From: Zygnema circumcarinatum | Taxonomy: Eukaryota > Streptophyta > Zygnematophyceae > Zygnematales > Zygnemataceae | Direction of reading: 5' to 3' | Assembly: GCA_037447605.1 (NCBI GenBank) | Contig: CM074821.1 | Coordinates: forward strand, 116,358-160,878 | DNA: 44,521 bases | In this document: one piece after another, positions 1 to 10,849 of the stretch | Layout: every line of letters starts with the position of its first letter | How positions within the stretch are numbered: the stretch's first letter is position 1 | Program-made: the position numbers and the translations under genes | The notes under the pieces: generated by a model | Told to the model about the DNA's origin: nothing | What the model saw: the letters and a program-made list of their open reading frames with translations, nothing else | The model's database searches: none

Positions 1-1281
1 GCCCCCCCCCCCCCCCGTGCCCCCAATCCGTCCCAACCGCGACGGACAGTTTACCCCTTTGCCCGCGCGGGGAGGTTGTTTATCCACGTGGCGTCCTCTG
101 CCAAGAAATTCCAACTTCGGTAATCTCTGTGATTTAAAAAAAAAAAGTCGCCTGCCCATGGGCCTACAACTTTCTAGGGGTTCCCTGCCGGAAATTGTAC
201 TCAACTCCCGGAAAAACAATTCAAGAAAATTTACCGCCATTCCAAAAGTTTTGACAGACGAGTAGAAACATTTCGGCTCTGCCCGACCAATGCCCCCTCC
301 CGCCCCCGGCGCTGGCCGGCCTTGGCGCCTTCGAAAGCGGCCGCGCGTGCTGGCGTCAATGAGGGCCAGTGGGCGCGCGCCACGTGGTCGGTCCGCCGCT
401 TGTCAGCCGCCGCCCGGCCTGTCCGCGCCCGTCCTCGTCGAAAACTCGCGGGAAGCTCCCCGCCCGCCCGCCACGGCGGCTTTGGCCTGTGCCGCGCAGC
501 CAAGTGTGAGACAATGGGGGGAGCCGCTGGCGCGGCGAGCCCTCATTGGCTCGGGCAGCTCGCGTCGTCCCAAAACGAAAGGCGCGAAAGTTGGGTCTCG
601 CCAATCATGCGCCCGCGCAGAGTACCGTTCGCCACGTGGACCCGCCGTGAAACGCGGGGCCAATAGGGCTGGCCGATGTTTGAATCTTGCGGGGCTCTGT
701 TTTATGAAAGAAATACTTTATTTCTGTTTCCTACAACGATGTTTGCGTAAAATCTGTACTAATTTTTTATCATAATCGTTTGAATGAAAAGGTTGACAGC
801 TGTCGTCCGTACGGCAGTAATGCCGAGCGGGGTATGCGGCGGTCGAGGCCACGTGGCAGCGCGGCAGGGCCTTGACCGCGAGCTCGCGGTCACCAAGTTG
901 GGCGCCGCGCCGGCCAGTGGCGCGTCGCCGCGTGGCCTTCCTCCCTCGGCTGCACGCACGCACGCGTGGAGGGGCGCCATTGGCCGCCGCGCGGCCTCCA
1001 GTTCCGCCACAATGAGTTGACTTTTTGCTGCCCTTTACCGCTCGCGTGGTGCGCCTGCCCGCACAGTTCGCCCCCCTGCGCGCGGAGCGGCGGGGGCGGT
1101 TACTGCGACTGGAACTGCGCATCCATGAGGACGCGCCCTTACAGCGAATGCGTTACTCGGTAGCAGGGCACACGGCTGTAGCTTTAGCTGTAGCTTTCGG
1201 TGGTGTCGCTCGGCAAATTAGGGCTACAGCCGGCGAGGCGATGGCGGATTAGGGCTGGGACTGGAGCTGGGGTCCTTCCGG

Positions 1282-1313
<32 letters not shown>

Positions 1314-1466
1314 CGGGCGGCCGGGCGGGCGCGCAGAGGGGCTGCCCTGCGGGACTGGACTGTGCTCTCCTTTTCCTATGAACCTGCATCCGAGGATTAG
1401 GGTTGCAGGTTTCGGGTTGGAGCATCTGCGTGAGCGGCGTAGGGCCTTGGTGGCCATCTTCCCGCC
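1..1466. promoter_or_regulatory. Promoter and 5' leader region of the PHD-finger gene
   Basis: No convincing gene is seen here. The stretch is GC-rich and begins with a poly-C run. It holds four perfect CCACGTGG palindromes (G-box class) at 84, 380, 632 and 849, several CCAAT/ATTGG motifs (for example near 545, 600, 660 and 978), and an eight-unit AGGC repeat at 1283-1314, probably in the 5' leader. No clear TATA box is seen. The open frames across it have biased Arg/Pro/Ala composition typical of GC-rich non-coding DNA. Confidence 0.6.
1283..1314 (+). repeat. (AGGC)8 tetranucleotide microsatellite in the probable 5' leader
   Basis: Eight uninterrupted AGGC units lie about 150 bases before the PHD-gene start codon, so the repeat is probably transcribed. 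Length variation would change the leader but not the protein. Confidence 0.9.
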
Positions 1467-4400
1467 ATGGCGGCTGTTATTACAGCAGATGAATGGACTT
1501 CAACGTCAGAGGAGTGCGACGAAGAGTCGTGGGTGGTTGACTGCCCCTGCGGAGTTAACTTCGATGACGGGGATGAAATGGTGGAATGTGATGCCTGCGG
1601 AGTGTGGGTGCATACATCATGCTGCAGGGTTCCAAAAGGCCTTGCAACATACATCTGTGAGCGATGTAAGTTGAATAAAAAAAGAGTTGATGGCGTCGCC
1701 TCATCGAACGATGCAGTGCCTCTCGTGCAGCGTCCATCCAGAAACCACATGTTGGGAGACGGCAGGCAGGACAGCTGGCAAGGGGGAGAGATTCCAATAG
1801 GAGATAGGGTTCATGTGCAGGGAGCAGCAGGGGGGGATAGCCGAGCGCTGTCAGGGACTAGCCGAGCATTCTCTAAGCAGTTGTGGAAATTCACAGGACT
1901 TGTGCCAAAAGCCATCCATTTCCAATTTTGTGACTTGCCGCCACCTCCTTATGACGACGATGTGAGTGACCTTATGTTGCTGGATCCCTTTTTTGGTCGC
2001 CTGGCTCTGCATGAGCTGCGGCCATCGCCATCAAATGTTGGACAGGGCAAAGTGAAGACTGCGGAAGCCAGGAAGCAAGCGCAACCGGTGTTGGGGTATT
2101 CACGATCAGGGGGGAAATCTAATGAAGGGTGGCTGAGTCCAACGCGTCTGCCGGCCATTAAAGGGGAGGAACAAGGTCCCAGAAATAGTGACCAATTCAA
2201 GCAGCATCACGGGAAGTTTGATAAAAAACACAAGCATAAGCGTCAGAGTGGGGAGAAATCCAGGCGAACCTCGAGCAGTTTGTTGAAGGAAAGCCGCTCA
2301 CACAGAGCTAATCGTAAAGGGACGGATGCCAAGGAGAATTTGCGGAACGAGAAGGAGAGTCGAAGACGAGGACGAAGTGTGGAAAGTGGTGGTTTTACTA
2401 GTTTTTCAGATTTGGAAGGTGATACTCGGAAAATGCGGAGAGTTGGCAGTCAGAGTGGAAAGGAAAGGGAGAGAGAGAGAGCAGAGCGTGAGAAAGAGAG
2501 GGAGAAGGCAGAGCGGGAGAGGGAGAGAGAAAAGGAGAGGGAGAGCGAAAAGGAGAGGGAAAGGGAGAGAGAAAAAGAGAGGGAGAGCGAAAAGGAGAGG
2601 GAGAGAGAGAGAGAAAAGGAGAGGGAGAGGGAGAAAGAGAAGGAGAGGGAGAGGGAGAGAAAAGGAGAGGGAGAGGGAGAAAGAGAAGGAGAGGGAGAGG
2701 GAGAGGGAGAAAGAGAAGGAGAAGGAGAGGGAGAGGGAGAGGGAGAAAGAGAAGGAGAGGGAGAGGGAGAGGGAGAGCACTATGGCGAGTGTACCTGCGT
2801 CCTTGATGTCTCCTCCCATCTACAAAGGGAATGGCAGCAAAAACCCAAAATCTATGAAGAAGGCAGCAGTTGCGGAGTACATGGATGTTAAGAAGCAGGT
2901 GTGCGCACAATCTTCTGCGGTCATCAAAATGGTTCTCCGGAGGGGAAGCAGTGGTATGTTTGAGCTCCCCCTTTCAGGGTTGTGATGTGAGATGCTGACT
3001 TCCAACTAAGAAGTCTTCCTCGCCACTCACTCAACTCACGTTTCTTGCTCTGGTTGGCGGGATGATTAAATCAGATCCACGTTCGAAGTTGTACAGGCTG
3101 ATGCATATGGAGTTATGTTGGTGAAAGTATCATCAAGTCTAGATTATCGTTGGAAGGTTTCAGAAAGAGACTAAAGTTGACTGAAGTCTTGTTTCATTGT
3201 GGACTTCTGGAGCAGGTGGGGCTGTTTCAAGCACGTTGGCCAGTCACGACGTGGCGGAAGGCAAAGCAGGAGGTGCAGTAGGAGGTAGCGCTGCTGGAGG
3301 GTGTTCATCTGAACAGTCGCTCGATACTGGTTACAAGCTAGAGTTGAAAATTGCGGCTGCTGAGTGTGCACAACAACCAGAGAGAAAGGAAGCAGATATG
3401 GAACGCGAGGGATGCGCACGTACAGCTGGAGTTCCGCCAACCTCCTTGAGAGAGGAAAAAGAGAAATGCAAACCCCAGCAGTTAGACCAAACATCTTTAA
3501 ACCTGACCACCCAGCAGCAGCATCAGCAGCAAGCCTTGCAACAACTGCAGCTGTCTCTGGTGGATTTGAAGGAGCTGCTTCAGCAATCTCAAGAGGCTCA
3601 TAGTTTATCGAAGCACCAGCAGTCTGGCCAGAAAGGAGCAAGTCAGCAGAAGCAGAGCTCTCAAACGAGAAGCAACAATCATTTGAGAGGGCAAACTTTG
3701 CCGAAGGAGCAGGTCAGGCGACCACATCAGCAGAGAGCCCAAGGACATGAGGCTGCATGCAGTCCTCAGCAAGTTGGAGTCCTGTCTCTGCAAGAGCCCG
3801 AGATACCACGAGACTGTACCCCGTCATTTGCAACTGCTCAGGACGAGCAGACGGCACTGAATGCCGATGGGAAGGCAGACCATTCAATTTCAGTGGTTGA
3901 TGTTCCACAGTCAGCAGAACCGATTGGTAAGCATGCTATTGGCTTAGTCGGAGAAATTAGCTTAAAGAATGCCTCTGCATCTGGTGCTCCTGCTTCGGAA
4001 ATAGCCCTGGGAGGTTCATCACCTTCCCCTATGTCAGATGTAGGAAAAGACAGCATAAAGCCTTGTAGCCCGGTGCAGCCTACTGTGTCACTTCAGGAGA
4101 ATTATGAGGGCGACTCTGAGAAACCTGCCGCACCTTCGTCAGTGCCAGGAATCGAGATACCTCGTGTTGAAATACAACAGGCAACAGTGAGCGATGCCTA
4201 CGGGGATGTGAAGCCGCTCGTAAGACAAGGTGCGCCAAGTGCTGCTGGCGGTATGCTGCAGACTGGCGATGTGGCCATGGCACTGTTGCCACAAAAGCAG
4301 CAGAAGGACCCTCCAATTGTTGGCAGTGAGGCGATGACTTCTGGTGAAGGATCTTTTCTGCCTGTACATACAACGAGCGCGGAGCAAGAGACGTATAACC

Positions 4401-7400
4401 AGAATGGGGATCCAACATTCAACCAACATGGTGCTTCAGGACACCATGCTTCTAATGCTAATGCTTCCTCTATCCAAGGGCACTTGGATTTGCCGCCACC
4501 TTCTGCACAGCAAAAGTCAGCGATTCCTGGGGAAGCCGGAGCTTCAATCGCCAGTCGTTATGCCACATCCTTGTACTCCAATTTGGCGCTGAACTTTGTC
4601 AGGGAACATGGAGATAAGGGGCCTCTCGCTACTGGCCCAGTTTCAAATCAGGACTTGTGCCCTGTGGAGGGGGTTCAACAAGCCTCCACAGGCAAGCAGT
4701 CACATGCAGAGTCAGAGTCTACACTCACAGCTTCTGCAAATCCTCCGGAGGAAGTTGGGGAAGGTAGCTTCAGTAGGATTGACTCACTTTCTAAAGCAGC
4801 TCTGCGTAACACAGTGACCTACACACAACCGTCACAGTCCAGTCAACGTCAAGTGCCGAATCTGGCAGCTAATACGAACACTATTCAGGGTTCGGGTCAG
4901 CCACATTCCACAGGTACAGGCAAGGGAGCCATGCAGACTTTCTCTGCAATTCAGACACCGAGAGCATCCCAAGGGTTGAAACCTACTGCAGGACAAGGTA
5001 CAGGAGGTTCTCTTTTAAAGGCTCCGGGAGCCAATTCACGGATTGGTCCGAGGTCTACTCCGCTTGGTGAACCCGAAAAGGGTGAGCCTGGTCGAGATGG
5101 TGCGATGCTTAATGGTCCGCCGATAGTTTCTTCGTCCAACTCATGGAAAGGGGCAGCAGCAAGTGGCTATAGTTCCTCTGCATCGGTCGAGCTAGGTCCT
5201 TCACCTCCACCGGCTGATGCGAGGCAGCTAATAACAACAGCTTCACGTAGCAGTGCGGCTCATTCAAAAACACCAGGTCACCATGTGACAGGTCAAAAGG
5301 TAGTTACGGCTTCACCAACCGGCCATGCACATGTGTTCCCTCCATCGTCCTCTTCCTCGTCTCCTGCACAGCACGTGGCTAATGTTTCTCCTCCAGCAAG
5401 TGAAAAGCCGACTCAACCGTTTTCAACAACACCAGCAAAAGTACCATTTGGTTCACCATTCTCTCTGAAACAGGCCTCACCCTCGGCACACGGGCAGAAG
5501 GATTCGGGAATGCTTCGTCGAGAGTTACCTTTGCTCAGTTCTTCGGTGAATTCCAAGGGAAATCAGCATCAGGTGCAACCCAACCAATCTGCCTCTGCCC
5601 CTCCCAGACCCATTCCACCATCGGAGAAGAGTCGGATGCTCAAGATGGGGAAGCCGATCGATAGAGATAGGCCCAAACTGGACAAGCAGCACTCGGGCTC
5701 TCACGAACGAGAGCAGCAGGAACGCCATGATAGGACGGAACGAGCTTCAAGCAGCACGCATCATTTGAAGACTGTGGTTTGTTTGAAGCTGGAAGAGGGC
5801 GCACTGCCATCGAGCCTTAATGGAGGGCAGTCGACGAAAGGGTTAGCAGTCATGCCACCCCCGCCGCCACCTGCCTCCCAAAAGCGTGGCAATCAGAGCT
5901 CTGCCCCTCTTAACGATGAAGAGGTGATTTTTTCGTGGCCATACATGCCTTCTACTCTCACACCCTTCAGCCAAGAATTTCAGGTCTGATGCTTTATGTC
6001 ATCGTTGGTTTGTCGAGGCTTTAATGGACAACCATTGTTTCAATCAATTTGTTATATTCTGCTACTTCGCCGTTGACCACTGAACTTTCTTCTTGCCCTT
6101 TGGATGGTTGGTCGTTTGCCCTGTGGGCTCCACGTGCTAGTCGTGGCTGCTCTGAATGGACCGATTACCGAACACAAAACTGAGGGTTTTTAAAAGCATG
6201 GTGTTCATGAAGGAATAGGCATGCTTGAATGCATGCCATCGTCATGTGTAACAAAAAACAGTCTTCAGTACCTTTTGAGCTTCTATTTCATAAGGAATCC
6301 CACTATAGTACACATTTTCTGGAATCCAATGATCATGTTTGCATTCTACTGATCGGCATCCCATCTGTTTTGGTGCTGGTGGTGTCACAGTTGGCGCTGC
6401 TTTTGCACCAAGAACTGAACAGCTCTCCAAGAGTGCCACGTGTTGCACGGTCCGCTGCCTTAAACCGGCAACCTGCAACTCCTCTCCATGGGGCAGGGCT
6501 GCCATCTGTACCGGCCAAGCGAACCTCTGGACACTCTTCAAGGGACCTCCAGGTGAATGCCACTTCACTTTGATCATGGTGTACGTCTTCTCTACTGAAG
6601 CAGCGGCAGCGGGGAAATGCTTTCCTCTCTTGTATGCAGCTATTCGGTTAACCACAGATACTGTCTCTGTGTGCAGGGCCCCCGTAAGAGACTTCGTGAT
6701 GACAAATGCCGCGATTTGTCGCGGTCGCCAATGGAGGAAGGTAGCGGAGGCCGTAGCGAAGAGGGAGGGGGGGGCCCGGGGAGTCCACGAGGGAGCGGTG
6801 GCAGCCATCTGCAAGAGGGAGGGAGGAGGGAGGTGTGGGAGGAGGGACAGCACATGCGCAGCAGCCGGGCAAGTAGCGGGCGTGGTGATGCTTCGTCCGG
6901 GGCTGAAGAAGGAGGCAGCCATGGACGAAGGAGCGCAAAGGAATACGAGGGAGAAGGGTGTTCGGTATCACTCCCAGGTAAGGATTGGAAAAGGCTTTGT
7001 CAAAGTTATTCAATGAATGACACTGTCGTAAGCTTCTAGGTGGTTGGCATAGCTTTCTTTGAAGGGATACCATGTTGATTGCTAGGATGGAAAGGACTAT
7101 ATGACCACGTGGCTGTGAGTAAGGTTTTGTGACTGTAGAGAAAATGCTTCAGGAATCTGTGTTCCCCTCGCTTTGTCTCCCGTGGTTGAAGGCGTTCTGT
7201 GGAATGTTGTGGGGACAGATCTCATTCAGGAGCTACTGGAGAAGCACGACCACGATGACGAAAGTGGCTTCTCCCTCAGCTCACTTGTGGAAGCTGTTTC
7301 TCGGGTGAGAGTCTGTTTTCTTCATGCACGCCTCTAGACTCTATGCAGGTGAAAAATCTTGCAGGTGGTGTACGTCATTTCATCGGCTTCATATGTTTGT

Positions 7401-9464
7401 ACATGCAGCCGAAGTACTTCAGACTAGTTCCGTTGACGACACACTTCTCAACTTCCTCACTCAGAATTAATATGATTTAAAAGGAATGTCTGGAATAAGA
7501 TTACGTCTCTTTGACTTTCAAAGAGACGTAATCTTATCTTATCTTATCTTTTCTTTCTTTATTCTTTGACAGCAAGCCTGCACCTTCACCATTATGTTAT
7601 GCCTGTCTCTGATTCATGGATGTATGAGTTTGGGGGGTGGGGACTGCAGGAGTGGCATCGTGTGCGGAACAGTTCAGGAGAAGAGGGGAGGCAGCGGCAG
7701 GCAGTGGTGGACTGCCTGCGGAGCCGCCCAGCGTGGGCACGTCTCCTACCTCCAGACCTCAGAGTGAGTGAGGCTCACTTTATTCTCCTGCACAGCTTCT
7801 GAACCTCAGGAGTAGAACTTGCTACAATTCACACTGCCATGTGGATGAGTTGAAGGAGAGGAGCACTGGGGATGATCAATGCATGGCAGTACACGGCTGG
7901 CAGTGTTGATGTGTTGCCTTCTTACTGAGCTTGAAAATGAAATAGCTTCAAGGGGACGCTGCTCTTGGTCTGATCGCCGTTATCAAGAAAGTGGCAATCT
8001 CTCGCATAGTCGCACCCACTTCCTATGTTGAGTTCAGGGCGCCCTCAGCACCTGTGTCAGGTGAAGCTGGAGAAAGGGAGGGTGGACGAAGGGTGTTTCT
8101 CATTTACTTTTGTGTCTGTCCTGCTGCAGGGGCATCCTGCACCGAAAAGGCGAAGGCACACAGATTTCATGAGTGCTTCGGAATCGAATAGTGAATTAGA
8201 AGACGATGAAGTTGAGAACGGGAAGAGAGGCGAGGCCAGGCTTAGAGAGGAGGTGCCTGATGTAGATGAGAAAGTCGTTGTAGAGGAAGAAGAGAGTCAA
8301 GACCTTGGAGGAGGAAGAGGAGTGGGAGGAGAAGAAAGTGAAGAGGAGACCAGTCGACCTCCAAAACGGCTTCGAAGCCATGATGAGCATAGCATCGGTC
8401 TAAAGGGTAGCTCGGATCGCAAAACGAGAACAGAAGGAGAGTGTATTGCAGGTTTGGAAGATGTTCCGAAGGGCAAACGCAAAGCGCGTCGCCCGAGAGT
8501 TCTTGGGACGGAGAATGTATCCGGTGGGAATGACTCGGGGGCAGAGTTTGAACAGGACGAAAGGACGAGGCGGGATGCGAAGGGCAGGCAATGGCAGCAT
8601 GAGGGCGGAGGAAAGGGAGATAGCAGGGAGCGGTGGGAAGGGAGGGGGAAGGAGGAGCTGAGGGAGAGGAGAGACGGCGGGCTTAAGCAAGAGAGGAGTG
8701 AGCGTGAGCTCCATAAGGAGCGACTCAGTAGGGACAGAGGGAGAAGGGAGGATGAAAGAAGAGAACGGGACAGAGGGAAAGAGCGAAGAGACAAGGCAGA
8801 GCAAGGGGAGCGGCGGAGCCGGGAGAGGAGTGGTGCTGGTGACTGGGGAGAAAGGCGGGATAGAGGGGAGAAGACTGACAGGCAGGACCGGCTGAGGAGA
8901 GAGGGTTCTGAATGGAAAGGAGGCCATGAAGAGATGGAAGAACGAGGAGGACGACAGGGTAGAGTTCGAGAAATGAGTGAAGACAGAGGTGCTCGTAGGG
9001 ATACTGCAGACAAAGTCGTAAAAGAAGAGAGAAACCTGAGAAATCGGGAGGACGACTCCAGAAAGCACCGGAGGAAGGAAAGCGTTGCTGAGGAGATGCG
9101 TGAGAAAGGCGAAAGTGGACGACATCGCCCTCCTGCCGCCAAGCACGACAGTCAGAAGAGGCAGGACAAGAGAGTGCAGGCCCGGGAGGCGGAGGATAGC
9201 AAGCACAGAAAGAAGGTGGCGGAGCAGGGAGGGAAGAAGAGCACTGAGGAGAGTGATGGAGACCCGGGGGGGAGTCCTAACGACACGGGCGAGGACGGCA
9301 GCGACGAGGACGCAGTGAGCAACTTCAGCCAAGAGGACGAGGAGATGGTGGGCCGCCGCGAGAGTCCGGGGGAGGAGGAAGAGGAGGAAGAAGACGAGGA
9401 GGACCCTGAGGAGGAGGAGGAAGGCGAAGCTGCGGGCGAGGGAGAAACCGCTTCGGAGGATTGA
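1467..9464 (+). CDS. Plant PHD-finger protein, about 2080 residues, 7 exons, one frame break
   Basis: Exons: 1467-2953, 3216-5983, 6391-6552, 6677-6977, 7219-7304, 7650-7763, 8130-9464. The ATG sits in a GCCATGGCG context. Residues 26-67 form a C4HC3 PHD finger (C26, C28, C41, C44, H49, C52, C64, C67), a histone-tail reader. It is followed by a block with IGDRVHVQG and LWKFTGLVPK. Exon 3 carries LALLLHQELNSSPRVPRV and exon 6 carries AVVDCLRSRPAWARL. As I remember it, this order matches a nuclear plant PHD family (Arabidopsis At1g32810 type); I could not check this. Exon 2 is Gln/Ser/Pro-rich. Exon 7 is a long Arg/Glu/Lys coiled tail ending in an acidic run. The finger's frame and the frame that splices into exon 2 differ inside the purine tract near 2655-2665. 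A chromatin-regulation role is inferred; the target is unknown. Confidence 0.85.
2455..2778 (+). repeat. Purine-only tract coding for Glu/Arg/Lys repeats in the PHD gene
   Basis: The coding strand is almost pure A/G for about 320 bases, built from GAGAGG, GAGAAA and GAGAAGG units. It encodes a highly charged ER/EK repeat likely to form a single alpha-helix or coiled coil. In the finger's frame it reads Glu/Arg up to about 2660 and Gly/Glu afterwards; one frame over, it reads Gly/Arg before and Glu/Arg after. That is what loss of one GA unit (or gain of one base) would produce. Confidence 0.85.
7495..7537 (+). repeat. Perfect 20-bp inverted repeat with 3-nt loop, in a PHD-gene intron
   Basis: Arms 7495-7514 and 7518-7537 are exact reverse complements around the loop CTT. 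Arm one starts ATAAGATTACG and arm two ends CGTAATCTTAT. It lies in the intron 7305-7649 and runs into a short TTATC pentamer repeat. It may be a foldback element remnant or a small-RNA-like hairpin. Confidence 0.9.
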
Positions 9465-9629
9465 AATGACATGCGTGTGTGTGCACGATGATCAGCTGCA
9501 GTCTTAATCGTAGAAAAGACACTTGAATGTGATGTGATGATCTTTGTATATAAATATGTTGCCAACGACCTGAAGCGATTTGGAAACGCATCGGTTTGTT
9601 TTGTGCTTCAACCAATCACGGCTCCAGTA

Positions 9630-9668
9630 TGCATGCAGGCATGGGTGCATGCATGCATGCATGCATGG
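9630..9668. promoter_or_regulatory. RY-type GCAT repeat cluster
   Basis: A TGCATGC heptamer at 9630-9636 is followed by (GCAT)5 at 9647-9666. CATGCATG is the core of the plant RY element bound by B3-domain factors. A second, looser cluster lies at 13250-13296. Function is not shown; it may be just a microsatellite. Confidence 0.4.
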
Positions 9669-9736
9669 CCGCCTCAATCCAAGTTAGTTTCCAGCCGCGC
9701 CACATGCTCTATTTCCGTCGTAGTCATGCGGCTCCT

Positions 9737-9777
9737 GGTCAAGACTTGGTCAAAGGACCGGTCAAGTGACTGGTCAA
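9737..9777 (+). promoter_or_regulatory. Four-copy W-box (GGTCAA/TTGACC) array
   Basis: GGTCAA occurs at 9737, 9748, 9760 and 9772, so the spacing is 11 to 12 bases and the sites sit on about the same helix face. The intervening bases are related (GACT, AGGAC, GTGAC), suggesting tandem duplication of one 12-base unit. The W-box core TTGAC is the WRKY binding site. The array lies about 1.1 kb before the PP2C start. Confidence 0.5.
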
Positions 9778-10849
9778 GAGGCAAATCTCCCGCCACGTGG
9801 CGCCCCCTACCTGCCCCGGTCGGTGGCAGACTGGCAGCCCCCCGCGCCCGCCGCCCACGCCCACCACGTCACCTCTGCGACCCGTTTCCGCGAACCGTCT
9901 GGTCTGCCGATTCTCGGATGACATGGCAGGTCTGACGCCGACCTGGCACGTCACTTGCCACATGGCTGCTACTGATTGGTCTGGGCCTCCCCCCAACGGC
10001 CCTCCGCGCCTTCCGCGCAGGTCCGCGCGAGCAGCCGCCGCCAACTGGCGCGCAGCGAATCAAGCTCGGCCAATGCGCGACGTGGTTTACACGTGTGTGA
10101 GTCGAGCCAGGACCGAACGGGGCCGTCGAGGGCCGCCCTGACAAGCCAGCGATCGGACGGACGAGAGTGGGCGGTACCGATTCTGAGAGGCTGATATCGG
10201 GACCGCTGCAGAGCCTCGTCAGCGCGTGCGCCCAGCGCGGGCCACGGACGTATTTGGGCCGTCGATTGGGAAACTGAGGCCAATCTTAACCGTCCGTATG
10301 TGCATTCTCACACCTGCGGGGCTTGTCGGCGCCAAACGGCCCCCTTGTGTTGTACCGCACGCAACGGCAACGCGGCGGCGCTTGGCAGTCGGTCGGCGCG
10401 GGGGTGAGGGGGAGGGGGGAGAGGAAGAGGGGGAGGGAGAGAGGAGCAGAGGAAGTGGGAGCGAGGTAGGGAGAAAGAGAGAAGAGAGAGGCGCAGAGGG
10501 AGAGGAAGAGCGGGAGAGCGGGAGAAAGAAGAGCAGACGGAGTGGGAGAGAGGAGAGAGGGAGAGAAGATAGCAGAGGGATAGGGAGCGAGGGAGAGAGT
10601 GGAGCAGAGGGAGAGGGAGAGAGAGTAGCAGAGGGAGTGAGGGAGAGAGAGGAGCAGGGTGGGAGGGAGGGAGAGGAGAAGATTGAGAGGGAGAAAGTGG
10701 GAGAGGAGTGGGTTAATGCACGGATAGGGAAGGGAGTGAAATACGGGGAAGGGGTAGAGGACGAAAGCGGTGGGAGGGGCGATAGAACGTGAGGGTACAG
10801 AGTGAGAAGAACAAGTGAAGGTGGGAGGAGGTGCAGTAGAGAAGCAGCC

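Larger units (their letters stand above)
9465..10849. promoter_or_regulatory. Intergenic region: PHD 3' end and PP2C promoter/leader
   Basis: No gene is seen. From left to right it holds a RY-type cluster of GCATGC repeats at 9630-9668, an array of four GGTCAA sites at 9737-9777, a CCACGTGG palindrome at 9793, and a GC-rich stretch with CCAAT-like motifs. A purine-rich GA/GGA stretch at about 10390-10800 leads up to the PP2C start codon and is probably leader or GAGA-type promoter sequence. The long open frames over the purine stretch are composition artefacts. Confidence 0.55.

Noticed and set aside
290-1122. Several overlapping Arg/Ala/Pro frames in the first kilobase
   Set aside because: GC-rich promoter sequence. 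Frames exist on both strands with no domain.
2398-2910. Antisense Leu/Pro/Ser frames opposite the Glu/Arg repeat
   Set aside because: Complement of a purine-only coding tract.
6339-7016. Alternative frame over PHD exon 4
   Set aside because: It ends at the same donor region but out of phase with the next exon. The frame starting GPRKRLRDDK joins correctly into SLPD-LIQELLEK.
8297-9332. Long antisense frames opposite the last PHD-gene exon
   Set aside because: Ser/Leu/Arg/Pro-rich shadows of a purine-rich coding exon; no domain and no promoter.
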